DNA of 64,000 nucleotides. It comes from Holothuria scabra (taxonomy: Eukaryota; Echinodermata; Holothuroidea; Aspidochirotida; Holothuriidae). Location of the stretch: positions 6,655,547 to 6,719,546 of the forward strand of contig CM074193.1 in NCBI GenBank assembly GCA_037179385.1, in the 5' to 3' direction. The notes beneath the pieces were generated by a model. It did no database searches. It was given only the letters and a program-made list of their open reading frames with translations, and was not told the DNA's origin. How positions within the stretch are numbered: the stretch's first letter is position 1; every line of letters begins with the position of its first letter. Positions 25,792-38,116 of the stretch are shown here, piece after piece. Position numbers and translations under genes: made by a program.

Positions 25792-26304
25792 AAAACACAA
25801 AATAAAACAGTACCTGTTGTCGGTATCACCATCAATATCACACCATAGTGACACCAATTTTTATATTACATACAAGCAAGAACAAGGGCATTGAAGGACT
25901 AGAACTGTTAAAGTTACAATCATTTCATTTGTATTTTTGTACTGGAATATAGTGACATAAAATCATAAATGGAAATTATCAGAATTAGTGAACTCCCTCT
26001 TTCAATCATGTAAGCTGCTCTAATCCATCAAGTTCATTCACCATGTAGACAAATTTGGAGAGCAAGTGATGGTCTGATTTCAGGCTGCCATAACTGGGGT
26101 CTCTCACCTTTTAATTTTTCAATTTCCTTGCTTACCTGTATTATGAGTTGTTGTCACACAAAATTGTATCTTGATTCCTTCAATTTCACAGAACATGAGA
26201 GTTTGAAATTTAAGTAGACAACAGACGAATACAATTTAAGGCTTATGGCCCAAGAATGACTGCCTAAGTAGCTAAACACAAGCCATAATCAGATTTGTCT
26301 ATAT

Positions 26305-26786
26305 CAGGGTTGTCCAACCTTTCGCAGCAGTGGGCCACATGTAATGGTTATGATGGACGAGGGGCCGCATTCTCTACTCGTTTTTTTTTTTTAATTTTTC
26401 CCGATGCCCAAGGCAACAAAATGCAATCATTGCGGGTAGGGAACACTGATTATTTCCGTTTTGATTGAACAAATGAATAAATTTTAGCACAAATTGATGG
26501 TGTTGGGCAGAATATTCAGACAAAGTTTTTTTTTCATATTCCTCCTGAATCATTCTCAACCCGCCCCTGTGGACAACACTCCAATGTAGCTACATGTAGC
26601 AGACATTTGAAATGAATTATTTATCAAAAGTAAGCATGCCATAGTGGACAGCCAAGCCTAAAGTTGTCATCCATTAATTAATCTGCTTATTGAATAATTT
26701 TGCAATTTTGATTATTTCTGACGGGCCGGACGCAACCTTTTTGCAGGCCGGACGGTGGCCTGAGGGCCGTAGGTTGGACATCCCTG
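26305..26786. mobile_element. hAT-like non-autonomous DNA transposon (482 bp)
   Basis: Terminal inverted repeats are CAGGGTTGTCCAACCT and, read inward from the right, CAGGGATGTCCAACCT (15/16). They are flanked by a perfect 8-bp TSD, GTCTATAT, at 26297-26304 and 26787-26794. The 8-bp TSD and CAGGG termini are typical of hAT elements. No transposase ORF. The interior near both ends holds GGGCCG-rich sequence. Confidence 0.88.
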
Positions 26787-26966
26787 GTCTATATGAAGCA
26801 CATCTACCTAATAGAAGTATAGGCCAGGGTTAAGGTTGAATCAGATTTGTAAACCAAAACTGTAGGAAGTGTTTCCTTTAAAGGACAAACAACACATCTA
26901 ATATTGTACTTGTGCATTCCCATGGTCAACATAAATACAGTATTTCACATTTCCAGCATGAGATCA

Positions 26967-27076
26967 GGGGCCCATTCCACAAAGACTTCCGCACAATCTT
27001 AAGTTTGATTCACCATACCTAAGTCAACAGTAAATCATACTTAAGATTGTGCGTAACTCTTTGTGGAACGGGCCCC
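26967..27076. mobile_element. Palindromic foldback MITE, copy 2 (110 bp)
   Basis: Left GGGGCCCATTCCACAAAGA pairs with right TCTTTGTGGAACGGGCCCC. The interior TTAAGTTTGATTCACCATAC is shared with the copy at 5212-5321. The two copies match over the full 110 bp with few differences. Confidence 0.8.
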
Positions 27077-27961
27077 AGAATTATTATTTATAAAACTGCT
27101 TTGCTTCTTCAAAGGCACCAGATACCCACAATAACAATATTACCAAAACATGTATCTATAATTTTTTATTTTTGAGAGGACTTCTAATGCTAAACAAAGA
27201 CGTACCAGACAACCAAGGAAATTTAATTTAGAAAGCTTCTAACCTTTCCATTTCCAATCTTCTTTCATTTAGCGCAAAGCTAACTTTACCTGACTTTAAA
27301 TTGTCATGGTGTGAGGAAAAGTCAAAATATCTTGATAAGCTAGTGGGAGGCTTGGACTTAATCTCCCATGCAGATTGGTTTCCACAAAGTACAGCTAAAC
27401 CCAACAAGACCTTTGACAATTTTATTGTCTTTCAGGGAAAATAAACATGACATTTTATGGTCCTGTTCAGCCACAGAGCAATGTTTTGGGGGATCCAACA
27501 AAGGGAAGTTTCCAAATAAAGTGACTGTTTGTCTGACAGAAAAGAGTCCCACAGTAACTGGCAGCTGATAAAAAAGTAACCCTATTAGACTTATTTCAGG
27601 GAAAGAAGTGTTTACATGCACAGAGTTCTAGCTAAAAGTATTTGCCACATTAAGAAAGGATCAATTTTGTATCATGTGTATTACAGAGTACATCCAAAGT
27701 GGTGTTTCTTCAAGAACTCTGAATTTCTAAAAAAAACATTTGATAAACGCAACTTTTAAACAGATTCTACATATGAGTAAGTACAACTTTGAAACAAGCA
27801 ACACCAAGCAACAAGTTTTCAACAATTTTTCTCATTACTGTAAAAAATTTTTCTCAAGCCTAGCTCTATTCACATTTTGTGCACAATAGTATACCACTGT
27901 ACATAAACTGAGAGGTGGGAAATTAATTTCTGAACTGTTGGTATCACCCATCCCTTATTAA

Positions 27962-28209
27962 CCCTTTACTGTTGTGTTCCAATCAGGGCATATTTGCCTG
28001 CCTCGGGAGTGGGCGGAAAAGCGGATGTAGCACGCCCAGCATCATCTTCCATAGGCTATTGGCCCCGTGACCTTAAACTATTGTCTCTCTCCTTGTTGTG
28101 GCCGAATTTTGTAGCTACTTGCAGTTTCGACCTCAGCATGAAACAGGAAAGATGGGTGACAGCCGGGCTCTCCGCCTGGGTCCAAAAGGACCCAAACAAC
28201 TGTAAAGGG
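27962..28209. mobile_element. piggyBac-like MITE (248 bp)
   Basis: Flanked by TTAA on both sides (27958-27961 and 28210-28213). The inverted ends are CCCTTTACTGTTGT on the left and CCCTTTACAGTTGT read inward from the right (13/14). TTAA targets and CCC-starting ends are hallmarks of piggyBac. It is internally GC-richer than the surroundings and has no transposase. Confidence 0.82.
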
Positions 28210-30274
28210 TTAAATGGAAAGAATACCATTTGTCCATGCATGGATTAGCATGGATTACTGTATACATGGTTGAACCAGTACTTAATTACATGCTATAGCA
28301 AGCCTTCCTGTAGCCTGGGGAGCAGACTAAGTCTTTTCATTCAGCTCATCGCTACGAAAAACCAACGTCCACCAGCGTTGGAGCCAAAATCATTTCAACT
28401 TGCGTAGACATCCAACGGAAACTTCATTTACATAGCTCTCCCTGGATTGGTTGAAGCAAGGCTATTAAATGTTTACTTAACAGGCAACCCTTGTACCATA
28501 GTACAACAGTTACACTAAGTCATGGCAGTCAATGTTATTCGACACTGGTTTTGCGTGGTACCATGCAAGCATACACACACACAGTACAGTGGTTTTAAGA
28601 GCAACCGATCATACAGCCACAGGAAAAGACAGTTCTATACTTTTGAAAAAAAGATTAAGTACTGTTTCTAAATCAACTCTTTGATAGAAGTTGTTATTGT
28701 TTGAAAGAAGCAGCCCATGATCAAGACTTCCATCTAAATTAAAAGGTTTAATGGACATACAGTAGTAATCCTATGTTCTTGTTTGGTTTAAAGGACTTCG
28801 AACGTAGCATTGCAAAGGATTAAGTCAATGAGCACCACCTGCCTCAGGAATAGACCAATTGTGGTGAATGCTCAAAAATATTAAGATGATTAACTTTTGG
28901 GCTCATTGAAAGGAATTTCTGACCATTGTTGGCAGGCTCTGGGGGCTGCAGCCTAAAGGGGACTGCAGCCACAGAGGTGCTATGCAGGCTAGTCTCCCTA
29001 TGAATAGAAATTCTGTTCATGGGTTCACTTTTTGTACTCAAAGTAGTGAGTACCAACAAAGGAAAGAATTAAAACTAAAGGTAGCATCTTTCTACATCAT
29101 GTTCTGTGCTACCGAATGCGTACCACTAATATTCCAAATCATCTTTGAATAATTAAAGCAACCATTTCCACATTCCAGAAAGCATGTACACTTATTGAAT
29201 CTTCAATGATCTACATTAAAAAATGCCCATATTTGTATTCTCAGATGAATTGAGCACTGGTATCAATGGAAACAGCTGAGCAGGACTTGAAGCTGTTAGA
29301 ACATTAGTGACGACGCATGAAGAAATATCACACTACCAACATGGAAGGTGAATCACACATGTATACAAACTGACCATAAATCAACATGAGCTGGTAACAT
29401 ACCATTGTACAACATAAGCACACCACACATATTCAATTTCTCTTTGTGTGTACACAATGTAAGTTATCACTTCTCAAATTTCCAGGACTGATGGCAGCAT
29501 GGAAAAAATTGCCAACCAGGAATAAAGTGAAGAAAACCAAAAATCAATGGACAAAAGGAAACTACCCAAGCACTCACAGAGCTCTACAGCTAATGTACAC
29601 TGCCACCACAGCTTGAAACAACTGACTGCACCAATGGTTGTGGCTGTCTGGCCCTTTCTGATAGCTGTGATGCCCCTCAGTTAATGTCTGTTGAAATAAT
29701 ATAGACCTACGGCCATTTTTCTCATTTTGGCCGTGCCCTTCTTTAAGCTTATTTCGAGCCCTGCTGCAACAGTACCACCCATCTAACCAAGGCAAAAGAA
29801 TACTACTTTGAAGTACCATAGGACCACCATGGTATAGCCCTGGTGCAGTTTTATTCACTAGAGCAGGAGAGGTGGTACCAGGTGGTTACAAGAGGAGGTT
29901 ACAACAGATTGGTATAACGACAGTCATTTGGTAGCAACATGCCAAGTAGAACCTCAGTCACATCGTATCTTGGGGACAGGTCACAAGTAAACATTGGCTA
30001 AATTGTTACATGTACATAGAATGTGCAAAATTTACTGCAACTGCTTTGTAGGACTGACTTGAATTATTCACCAACTCCAATAATTCACATCCCTCATAAG
30101 AATCAAAGCTGATTATGTGTGCAGTAGGTTTAACACCAAATCTGTCTCTTTTAAAATCATAAATCCATTTCACACTGTAGCAGATGTGTTGTTCCACATG
30201 TGACTGTTCAAACCAACATTAAGGCTACCACAACAACCATGGAAGTACTATGCAACAACTATAGTCTACATTTC

Positions 30275-30555
30275 CATGGGCGTCCGCAGGTATGGGCAAG
30301 GGGGGGCACTTGCCCCCCCTGGAAAATCAAAAATTTGAAAAAACGTATAAAAATCAAAGCAAAAACCCAAACAAAACGTGTTTTCCAAGTTTCTAAGCGA
30401 AAAATAGGCTTTAGAAATGCCATTTCCGGCGATCTGGGCAGCATTTTGGGCTGAAATTTTTGGATGCTTTGTGTCAATTCATGGTGACTTGGAGGTTTTC
30501 CCCCCCCTAGAAATTTTGCCCCCCTCCCCTGACCTTTTTTCTGCAGATGCCCATG
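30275..30555. mobile_element. hAT-like MITE (281 bp)
   Basis: Ends are CATGGGCGTCCGCAGG and, inward from the right, CATGGGCATCTGCAG, with a perfect 8-bp TSD TACATTTC at 30267-30274 and 30556-30563. G/C runs just inside each end (30301-30307; 30500-30531) form an imperfect second inverted repeat. Confidence 0.87.
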
Positions 30556-33500
30556 TACATTTCACTCCATGTGGCTGTTTCATTTTAGGCCATACTGATT
30601 TAGTATTAGGATTAGCTTCTTTTCTACTCCCTTTCAAGCTCTTTAATTCAATGTTACGTACATGCTGCTTTTGAGATTTCATTGCGATATGATTCCATTT
30701 GATACACTTGCATTTAACACTTTACCACAGAACTCATGAAGTATTTTGCAGCATGTAGCAAGTTAAATGGATAAATATATGTATAGCCAATAGCTACAGA
30801 TTTGCAACCAACACCATAGAACCGCTCTTGAGATTTTGACTTTTATTTATCCTAGTGGGTATCACTTTGATACTGAATATTTTTACATTATTTTTCAGCT
30901 CAAGTACATAAATCGGGAACAAGTTAACAGTACGAACTTGAAGATCACAAATAATATTAGGAATTTAGGATTTGTTTCCCAACTAAAAAGGAAATGAAAG
31001 AGCAAACTTTTCATGGATTTCCATCTACTGGTATCTTTACTTTATTTTTGTAAAAGCCCTTGCTGGTTCATCCTGTTGACTCTTTCAATCCTCTCTAATA
31101 ATTCACACTCATTTGTTAATGGCAGGGTGATATAATTATCAGGGATTTTTTGTGCAAAAGACTTAAATCACAGCACTCAAAAGTGGGATTAAACATAAAA
31201 AATAAGGAAAATAAGTAAAAAAAAATATATGTGTCCATTGTACCTACCAAAACATACACACCATGCAGATATAAGAATGGCATCCCCAACAATGTAGCAC
31301 GATGCATGCAAAGCATGGACCAAACATAATATATCAGCGGAATTATGAAAATAAGAGAAGGGAAAGAATAGGTTAGTGATGATGCATCTACCATAGCTGT
31401 GATAGAAACATTAATCCATCAAAATGTAAACAAATATTATAATAAAACCAATAAAATAACTCAAAACTGGTGAAGACACTCAGCTATAAATTAACTATCA
31501 GATCCAAATTTATGACTAATTGTGACAACTGAGCAATCAGGAAGAAAGTGAATGACCAAAACTAAAACAATTCTATGAAGGGAAAATTTGGGGAGGGACA
31601 CTGAGTAACAAAATTTTAAAATCTATGAAGTGATCAAAATAAATAACATAACATCAACACGGCTTGCCTTGATATCTTTAATTCCAGCTATACGCATTAT
31701 TAAGAGGAATGCGTACTGCAAGCACTACAGCCAATCATGTTGAGACCAATGAAAAAATAGCAATTGTTAGTAAATAAGAACTAGTTTCAATAACATGCTT
31801 CCAGCTACTCCTTTCATATACTTTTTTACCAGTGTTTATTAATGTATTTATTTAATATATCCTTCTACCAATTTTCATGCACACAAAAAAGATCAGTCTT
31901 GCACACATCAACATTTATTATCATAGAACAAAGTTTTGTACTTATGGCACTTGAAGTTTTCTACATGTTTTGTAATATACAGTATTTACACTGAACAGTT
32001 CGTTTTAGTGAAGGTTGCAAATGTAACCTTAAGCCAACTGCTGCATAAAAGTGCATCCTTAAAATTGATATATGTGTAGGGTAAGGTTTTTATTCATTGT
32101 ACTACTTTTCTGATAGGGGAAATCAGTTACTTCAGCCATAAACACAGTTAAAAAACAAAGCAGCCATGAAAAGTTACAAAGCAAACTTGATAGAATGTAC
32201 CACTAAATTTTAAACATAATTATGGACAAAATCCCCCATACCTTGGTCTAGGAGTCACTTAACTTACAAGGTGCCATAAAATTTACAAATCTAAACCTTG
32301 TAATATTTCATAAGGTCAAAAATAAACAAGACATAAGTGGTTCTAGTTACAACTAAAATTCAGCTAATGGAAGTCCTGATTTAATCCCTCACAAACCTAC
32401 ACCCTTCATAAAGAATGGTTTCTGCACTTAATTATCATTTTCCCCATATTTTGGGTCACCTTTTCAACCTGTCCATATTTTGCAAAGAGAACTATTGTAA
32501 TAGATGTCCACTCTCCCAATCAGTATTTGGCAAACAAAAAATTTTGACTTCAAGTCACCTTTTGAATTCATGAAAATATTGATTGAATATAATATAAAAA
32601 CTAATTTCAAGTGAAAGCTATCTTCTTGGGAGTATCATCTGTTTTGATTCCCACAATATCAGCCTTGTGTCTAAGAGGATGGAGATCACTGTTAAGTCAG
32701 TAACTGAGAGGCAGGAATACAAAGAAGATCTGTTATGAAACAAGTACTGTAAGCTTTCAGATACTGGTTTAATTAAAACATGTTGTTTAAAATGAGCATA
32801 CAGCTTTACAGTCTAGGAAGTGGAAGGTGAGGTAAACAGACTTGCAATGATTTTATCTAATAAACACTTCATTTATAGCAATCTTCAGGCATTTTGCATC
32901 TCCACTGGATGGAAAGTTGGGGAACAGGGTTAACCTAACCAACAAAACAATAGGCCTGGAAAGAAAGTTTTGATAAATGATCATTTTTTTTTTTTTTTTT
33001 TTTAAATACGGAGTTTCTTTGTCTGGTTTTTTAATATTTTAAAGACCCCTGTCACACTTTCTGTGTATAAACTTACCTAAAACCTACTCCCACAGATATA
33101 TTGAACTATAAATTGCTTTCATGTCAAAGGTTAAATGATGATCATCACATACCAAGCCACTTCTTTGTCTATCAACATATCTCACATCATAAACTAAAAT
33201 GTATTTTCCTTAACTCCTTCAACAATCAAATCTCCATATTCTAACTGACCTCAGGTTACCTAAACCTTTGTCACAGCAACATGAAATATCCAGGTACCGG
33301 CTGCAGCCTAGCAGAGATTACGATCATCCAATGTTGAATTTACACTTGAATTTTCTTTAAAAAATTTGAAGGAATTCATTTCTCAAGGCCAGAAGTCAAC
33401 GACACAAACTAGACTGTCTACTAGTGTTAGTGTGAGTTTGGAAAAGTGTGCAAAGGCTAGACAAAGTGAGTAGGTTAGTGTTGACAGAAAGGATAGCTAT

Positions 33501-35498
33501 TATGTGCAGTTAAAAGTTAGTGCCGTGAAAAGATGGTAAAAATTAGTTCATACTTTTTGCATGTAGCAAGCAAAGAGAACAATATATATAGACCCATTTT
33601 ATATGATGCCATGCTTTGTTAAGTATCTTGTCAAGTTGACACATTGGGCATAAAACTCAAAATATATGTGACAACAAATAAAAAATACATCAAGTACACA
33701 TCAAGTCATGTACTCATTGGATACATGTTTCATCAATGAACTACTTAACGCATTCATATACTGACTCCGCAGCAGCATTTTGTACATCTAATGGATGATG
33801 AAATGTGAAATATGTGCTTTTTATTGCAGCACTGTTCAAACCTTCAATCTTTATAACATATAAATACCAGTCTGTACATAAATTAGTTTCAAAATTCCAT
33901 AGAATTCTGTTAATAATATAGGCTTACATAAATAAAGGCATGCAAACATTCAAACTAAACATTTTTCTGGACCTTTACCCAGATTTTCTAAGCAATCACA
34001 GCAAGGAACAACATCTTTTTTGGAAGAAAAGGTTTTCACAGCATCAACTTTGATCAATCAAAGCAAACAATTAGACCAATGAGTGTACATTAAGCATGAA
34101 TGAAATTTGTCATTCAATTGTTTCTACTTAAAATTTTTCACTGCAAATTGCAACAAACTACAGTGTCTACAGTGCTTGTCCCAACCCACTTGAAAGTTTG
34201 AACTACTGTATTGCTTTCTTCCATATTATTACTTATATCGGGGAAAATACTTGCAATCAGAGCAATAAGACAATCGCAAATCCTAAATTCAGTTTTCCAG
34301 TTCTGGTCTTTGTTTCAATAGTTTGAATTGGTTTGGACTCGGTATAATTTCAAAGTAATTTTTTAAATGAATTCCTGTGGTTTTTCAAAAAATTACATAA
34401 TGTGTTGCTGCATAGTTTTTCATTTTGGGACCTTCTTTTGTACTGGTCTTTTTTATTTACCTCCTCTATTGTTGTGAAAAGAATAATTTTCATCTGAACC
34501 TTATATAATACACATAAATTTCTCACCTGGCAGTTATTGCAAGTCCTTTTTAATTTTACGAAATGTGAACAATAACTCAGAAGGTTCCAATCTGATTTCT
34601 CACATTTGAAACAAGGTATTAAACTTTGCATAGCCAAGAAGTGTTCAAACATTAAGAGTGTACACACTTCAAAATGTCATCAGAACAAAGACATAAATCT
34701 CTCTCCAATCAGATGAATGGATAAATTGATAGAAGGGAAGACATTAACAACTGTCATCAAGTTTTCCTTTTTTATCTTTTCTGTGACTTTTAATACTTTG
34801 TCCTAAGTTTAATCATATTATGTTCAAATATTTCCAATTTTTGTTGAATTTGAAATTTCTTGGACTATACAAGATGGACCAATCAAAAGCCATGCTTTCA
34901 CTTATTTTACGTTTCTTTCTTTTTTGAGGGGAGGAAGGTTTGGGAGAAGGGAGCATAGGGGTTTTTATGCAGGTTCATGCATTAAGTAGATTTACTACAC
35001 TAAGTAAATCACATATTTGTTATGACAAGAAGACAAAGATGTCTTACTTTAACTTTCTGAAGTTATAATTGACAGAAAATATAGAAACTGAGTTATCAGC
35101 AGGGTATTGCACAGCAGTGGTACATACACATCTATTTCAACTACATTACAAAATGTAATGGTTAATTACGATACTTTATAACTGACCTATCTACAACATT
35201 AAGTTCAATTATAAGTAATTTTATGTTACACAAAAAACTAGATAGAAGTAATGTTATTCCACCTAGTACCATATATGTGCATACATGTACATAGTGTAAC
35301 TTCCTGAAAAAAAGACGAAACTTAACAAAAAAGGGAAAAAAATGTTTTAGCTACAGTGATCAACCAAAAGCAAACAATTTCAACATAATTTTTTTATGAA
35401 ATTAAACAAGATAAGACGATTATGTAGCCATTTCTAAGGGAGAAAATTAATGGGATAAAAATATCAGATATCGACAGGATATAAAAGAACCAACAAAC

Positions 35499-35761
35499 CT
35501 GTGGGAAGTAAATTTCATAGTCATACTGAGCTTTTCCTTGATTTTCAAGAAGACTGGATGCACGGACACTGTACAATGTCACTTCATCATCATGATACTC
35601 TTTCAATTTGTCCCTCACTGCCTTGAGGTTGGTGCAAGCTTTCTCGTAGACAGAGAGGATGCAAGGAGGTCTGGTTGAAGGATGAAACAGTTCCTTCTGA
35701 CATTCCTCTGGGGTTCTGAAGTGGTCAGTGATGATTTTAAAGGAGTCAAGATTGGACACCG
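35499..35761 (-). CDS. NHS-like: NHS/NHSL-family gene, internal coding exon (first one in window)
   Basis: Exon of 263 nt on the minus strand. The acceptor is a pyrimidine-rich tract ending TTCTCATCAG before 35761, and the donor is CAG|GTTTGT after 35499. It starts with two bases completing a split codon (NCG), followed by 87 codons ending YFPQ in phase 0. The opening VSNLD block and the downstream HPSTRPPC...YEKACTNLKAVRDKL stretch match the segment that follows the WAVE-homology domain in Nance-Horan syndrome proteins, which have a VSNLD start and a conserved RPPC followed by a helical repeat. NHS proteins are cytoplasmic and junction-associated actin regulators that bind Abi/HSPC300/WAVE-complex partners. 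Identification rests on remembered family sequence, not a search. The preceding exon, which should carry the WAVE-homology domain and end in phase 1, was not found upstream to base 64000. Confidence 0.85.
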
Positions 35762-36510
35762 CTGATGAGAAGAACAAAGTAAGAGCTGGGCATCAAATTT
35801 ATGGAAAGAATGAACTAGAGACAATAACTAATAACACCATATATACCTCCAGGAAATTGCACAACTCTATTTTCTGAACATGTACCAGCACTAGAAATGG
35901 CCAAAACAACTTAGCCAGGGCCATTGACCACTAAATGACAGTTGTGGTGCCATTCACAACTGGACTTATGAGATAAAGTTCAGTAAAATAGAGCTATGTA
36001 CAGCCAAACTGTTCATTTCAGCTGTGCCCTTTCTGAACCTAATATTCCAAGACCTGTTACACGTCTTTTACAGAAATACATCCTGAAACTATTTTGTACA
36101 TTTTTATGCAGATTGCTGAGTATATCCACCATGAGACACACTCATGAATCATTAATAAAAGTCTAATCCCCAAGCTCAAATATCAGGGCTTATAGCTGAC
36201 AGTGGGGAAGGGGGGGGGGTTAGAAATCAGGGAGAAGTTTGATTGTACCACTATCTGTTATAGGGTTCTAACAGTGGGTGACAATGGGAGAGTCTCCCAC
36301 GCAATTTGTAGAACCAATTAAGGGGAATGTGGTCACCCACGCATCCATGAGGATCACAAACAGCACTTAAAGCTGCAAAATTGTATTAAAATTACAGTAA
36401 TGATGCTTTCACAGAAGCAGAAACCAACCAGAAAAAGTATGCCATACAGAATTTAGTTTTATTTGAACATGTTTCCCCTATCTCACTGTTGGGTGTATTC
36501 ACGAGCGACT

Positions 36511-36752
36511 ATACTTACTCCTTGCTTCATCTTATTTGCATTAATTTAGGGCACTGCGCGCAACTCGGAGCAGCTCTGACACCACGCCCCTATGTCAGCA
36601 ATCTTGGCTGACAGCTCGTCCTCACTGGCCAGAAGAATGAGGAGGAGCTGTCGGCCAAGATGGCGGACATAGGGGGCGCATTGTCAGAACTGCTCCGAGT
36701 TGCATGCAGCGCGAGAGATTAATGCAATTAAGATGTAAGCAAGGAGTAAGTA
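36511..36752. mobile_element. Foldback MITE, Tc1/mariner-type TA target (about 242 bp)
   Basis: The two halves are imperfect reverse complements: left ACTTACTCCTTGCTTCATCT, CAACTCGGAGCAG and CCCCTATGTC pair with right GACATAGGGG, CTGCTCCGAGTTG and AAGATGTAAGCAAGGAGTAAGT. The central loop is near ACTGGCCAGAAGAAT (about 36620). TA lies at each outer edge, fitting a TA TSD, although a 2-bp TSD is weak evidence. Confidence 0.72.
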
Positions 36753-36824
36753 TATGCCAACAAAGTGAATCACTGAGTAATTGCCTGTGCCTGGTGGGGG
36801 GACTTTGTTCAATGATACAATATG

Positions 36825-36984
36825 GAGTTAGCTAGTTGGATGAGGTTTAAATGCCCAGTTTCTCACCAACTGGTTTAAATTGGGCCAGTCACCAGCCTTT
36901 TTTGATTCAGTTGTGACCCACTGGTTGGTTTTTCCTACTCCATTGCTTATGCTGACCACCAAGCACAATGGCAGTAGGTTCCAT
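36825..36984 (-). repeat. SINE family A copy
   Basis: GAGTTAGCTAGTTGGATGAG through CTACTCCATTGCTTATGCTG and CACAATGGCAGTAGGTTCCA, collinear with the 2091-2322 body. Confidence 0.7.
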
Positions 36985-38116
36985 GGAATTACCTGGGCAA
37001 GAAGTCAAACTCCAGACCTATGGATACAATGTGGAAGACACAGAGTTGGGTTGGGGTCCTATGATAGCAAATACCTTCAAGTCGACCAATACAAAATTAG
37101 GTCACTAAATATTGAGACCCCCACCCTACTGCACAACCATGTCCCAATTCTACTTCAGGCAGCAGCATACACTGAATCCATTTTGTACAAGTTTTCAAAT
37201 TTGAAACTACTGAGATATACTAAAACTTACAATTTAACTGGTAGTTCTGAGCAGTTCTGAAAACCATAGCAAGTACTTTAATGGAGAGAAGGGGAATAGA
37301 AACAATGTAAGAAATCTAGGGTACAAAAGATGTTTATCTTGTGGTAGGAGTAAACAAAGAGAGGAACCGACAGATCCTGTAGCACCTGATATTCCATGCT
37401 AACAAAAAGAATTTTGACCATGACCTTTTTTACCATGCTGTTAACTTTTGCAAAGGTTTGCACTGTTTTTCTATTCTGTGATTGTTCCTAAAGTGTACGT
37501 TGAAGAATATGAAAACACCAAGGTATTCCAACACGCCTTTTTCAAATTTGAAACAAATGGAAATGCTGTGTATGCACAATTACTAAAACAATTGGAGACA
37601 TTCATTGTACATGGTTGTAGAGAATGTTGTTCAACACAGCTTTCCATACAATAGTTTACATGTATCAAGCTTAAATGAATGATCTACTAAATGGGAAATG
37701 TGTATTTGGAAGAAATCTGCCTGTAACTTCCAGTTAAAAACTGAAAATAATGTCTGCCATAAACATATTTTCCACCAATATGTCAAGGTCTGGGTTGAAC
37801 ACCAACAGACTGGTGTGTTTGAAGATTTTATAACCACTATGTTTCTACTTTACCCCGGGGTAATTTAGCTAAAGTGTAAAGGCCATATAACAATATACAA
37901 CTTTACTGTACAGTTAGTCAATTGCAGATATAGTGCAATTGCACACCACCACTTGCCTCAAATCAGTGTGAGGAGTACATGTGACATATTGCACACCTAG
38001 ATCTAGAATGGGAGTTCACATCAATTTACTTCATACTGAAAACAGCACACCTCACACACTCCTTAATTTTCTGACAAGTGTGATTTGCAGCACCTGGAAA
38101 ATCTTACTACCAGTAC

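Larger units (their letters stand above)
19066..35498 (-). other. Large intron of NHS-like gene (16.4 kb)
   Basis: Lies between donor GTTTGT at 35498 and acceptor CATCAACAG at 19066, in phase 0. It holds SINE copies (19196, 21615, 23217, 23802, 25701), a hAT-like element (26305-26786), a palindromic MITE (26967-27076), a piggyBac-like MITE (27962-28209) and a hAT-like MITE (30275-30555). The remaining AT-rich sequence, including nearly all of 30.6-35.4 kb, shows no gene, though microexons cannot be excluded. Confidence 0.75.

Noticed and set aside
27994..28248. 84-codon plus-strand ORF
   Set aside because: Lies within the piggyBac-like MITE and has no transposase similarity.
28310..28500. 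GC-richer segment starting GTAGCCTGGGGAGCAGACTA, considered as a MITE
   Set aside because: No matching terminal inverted repeat or TSD could be found.
36880..37260. 126-codon plus-strand ORF
   Set aside because: Its first third is the complement of a SINE; no domain.
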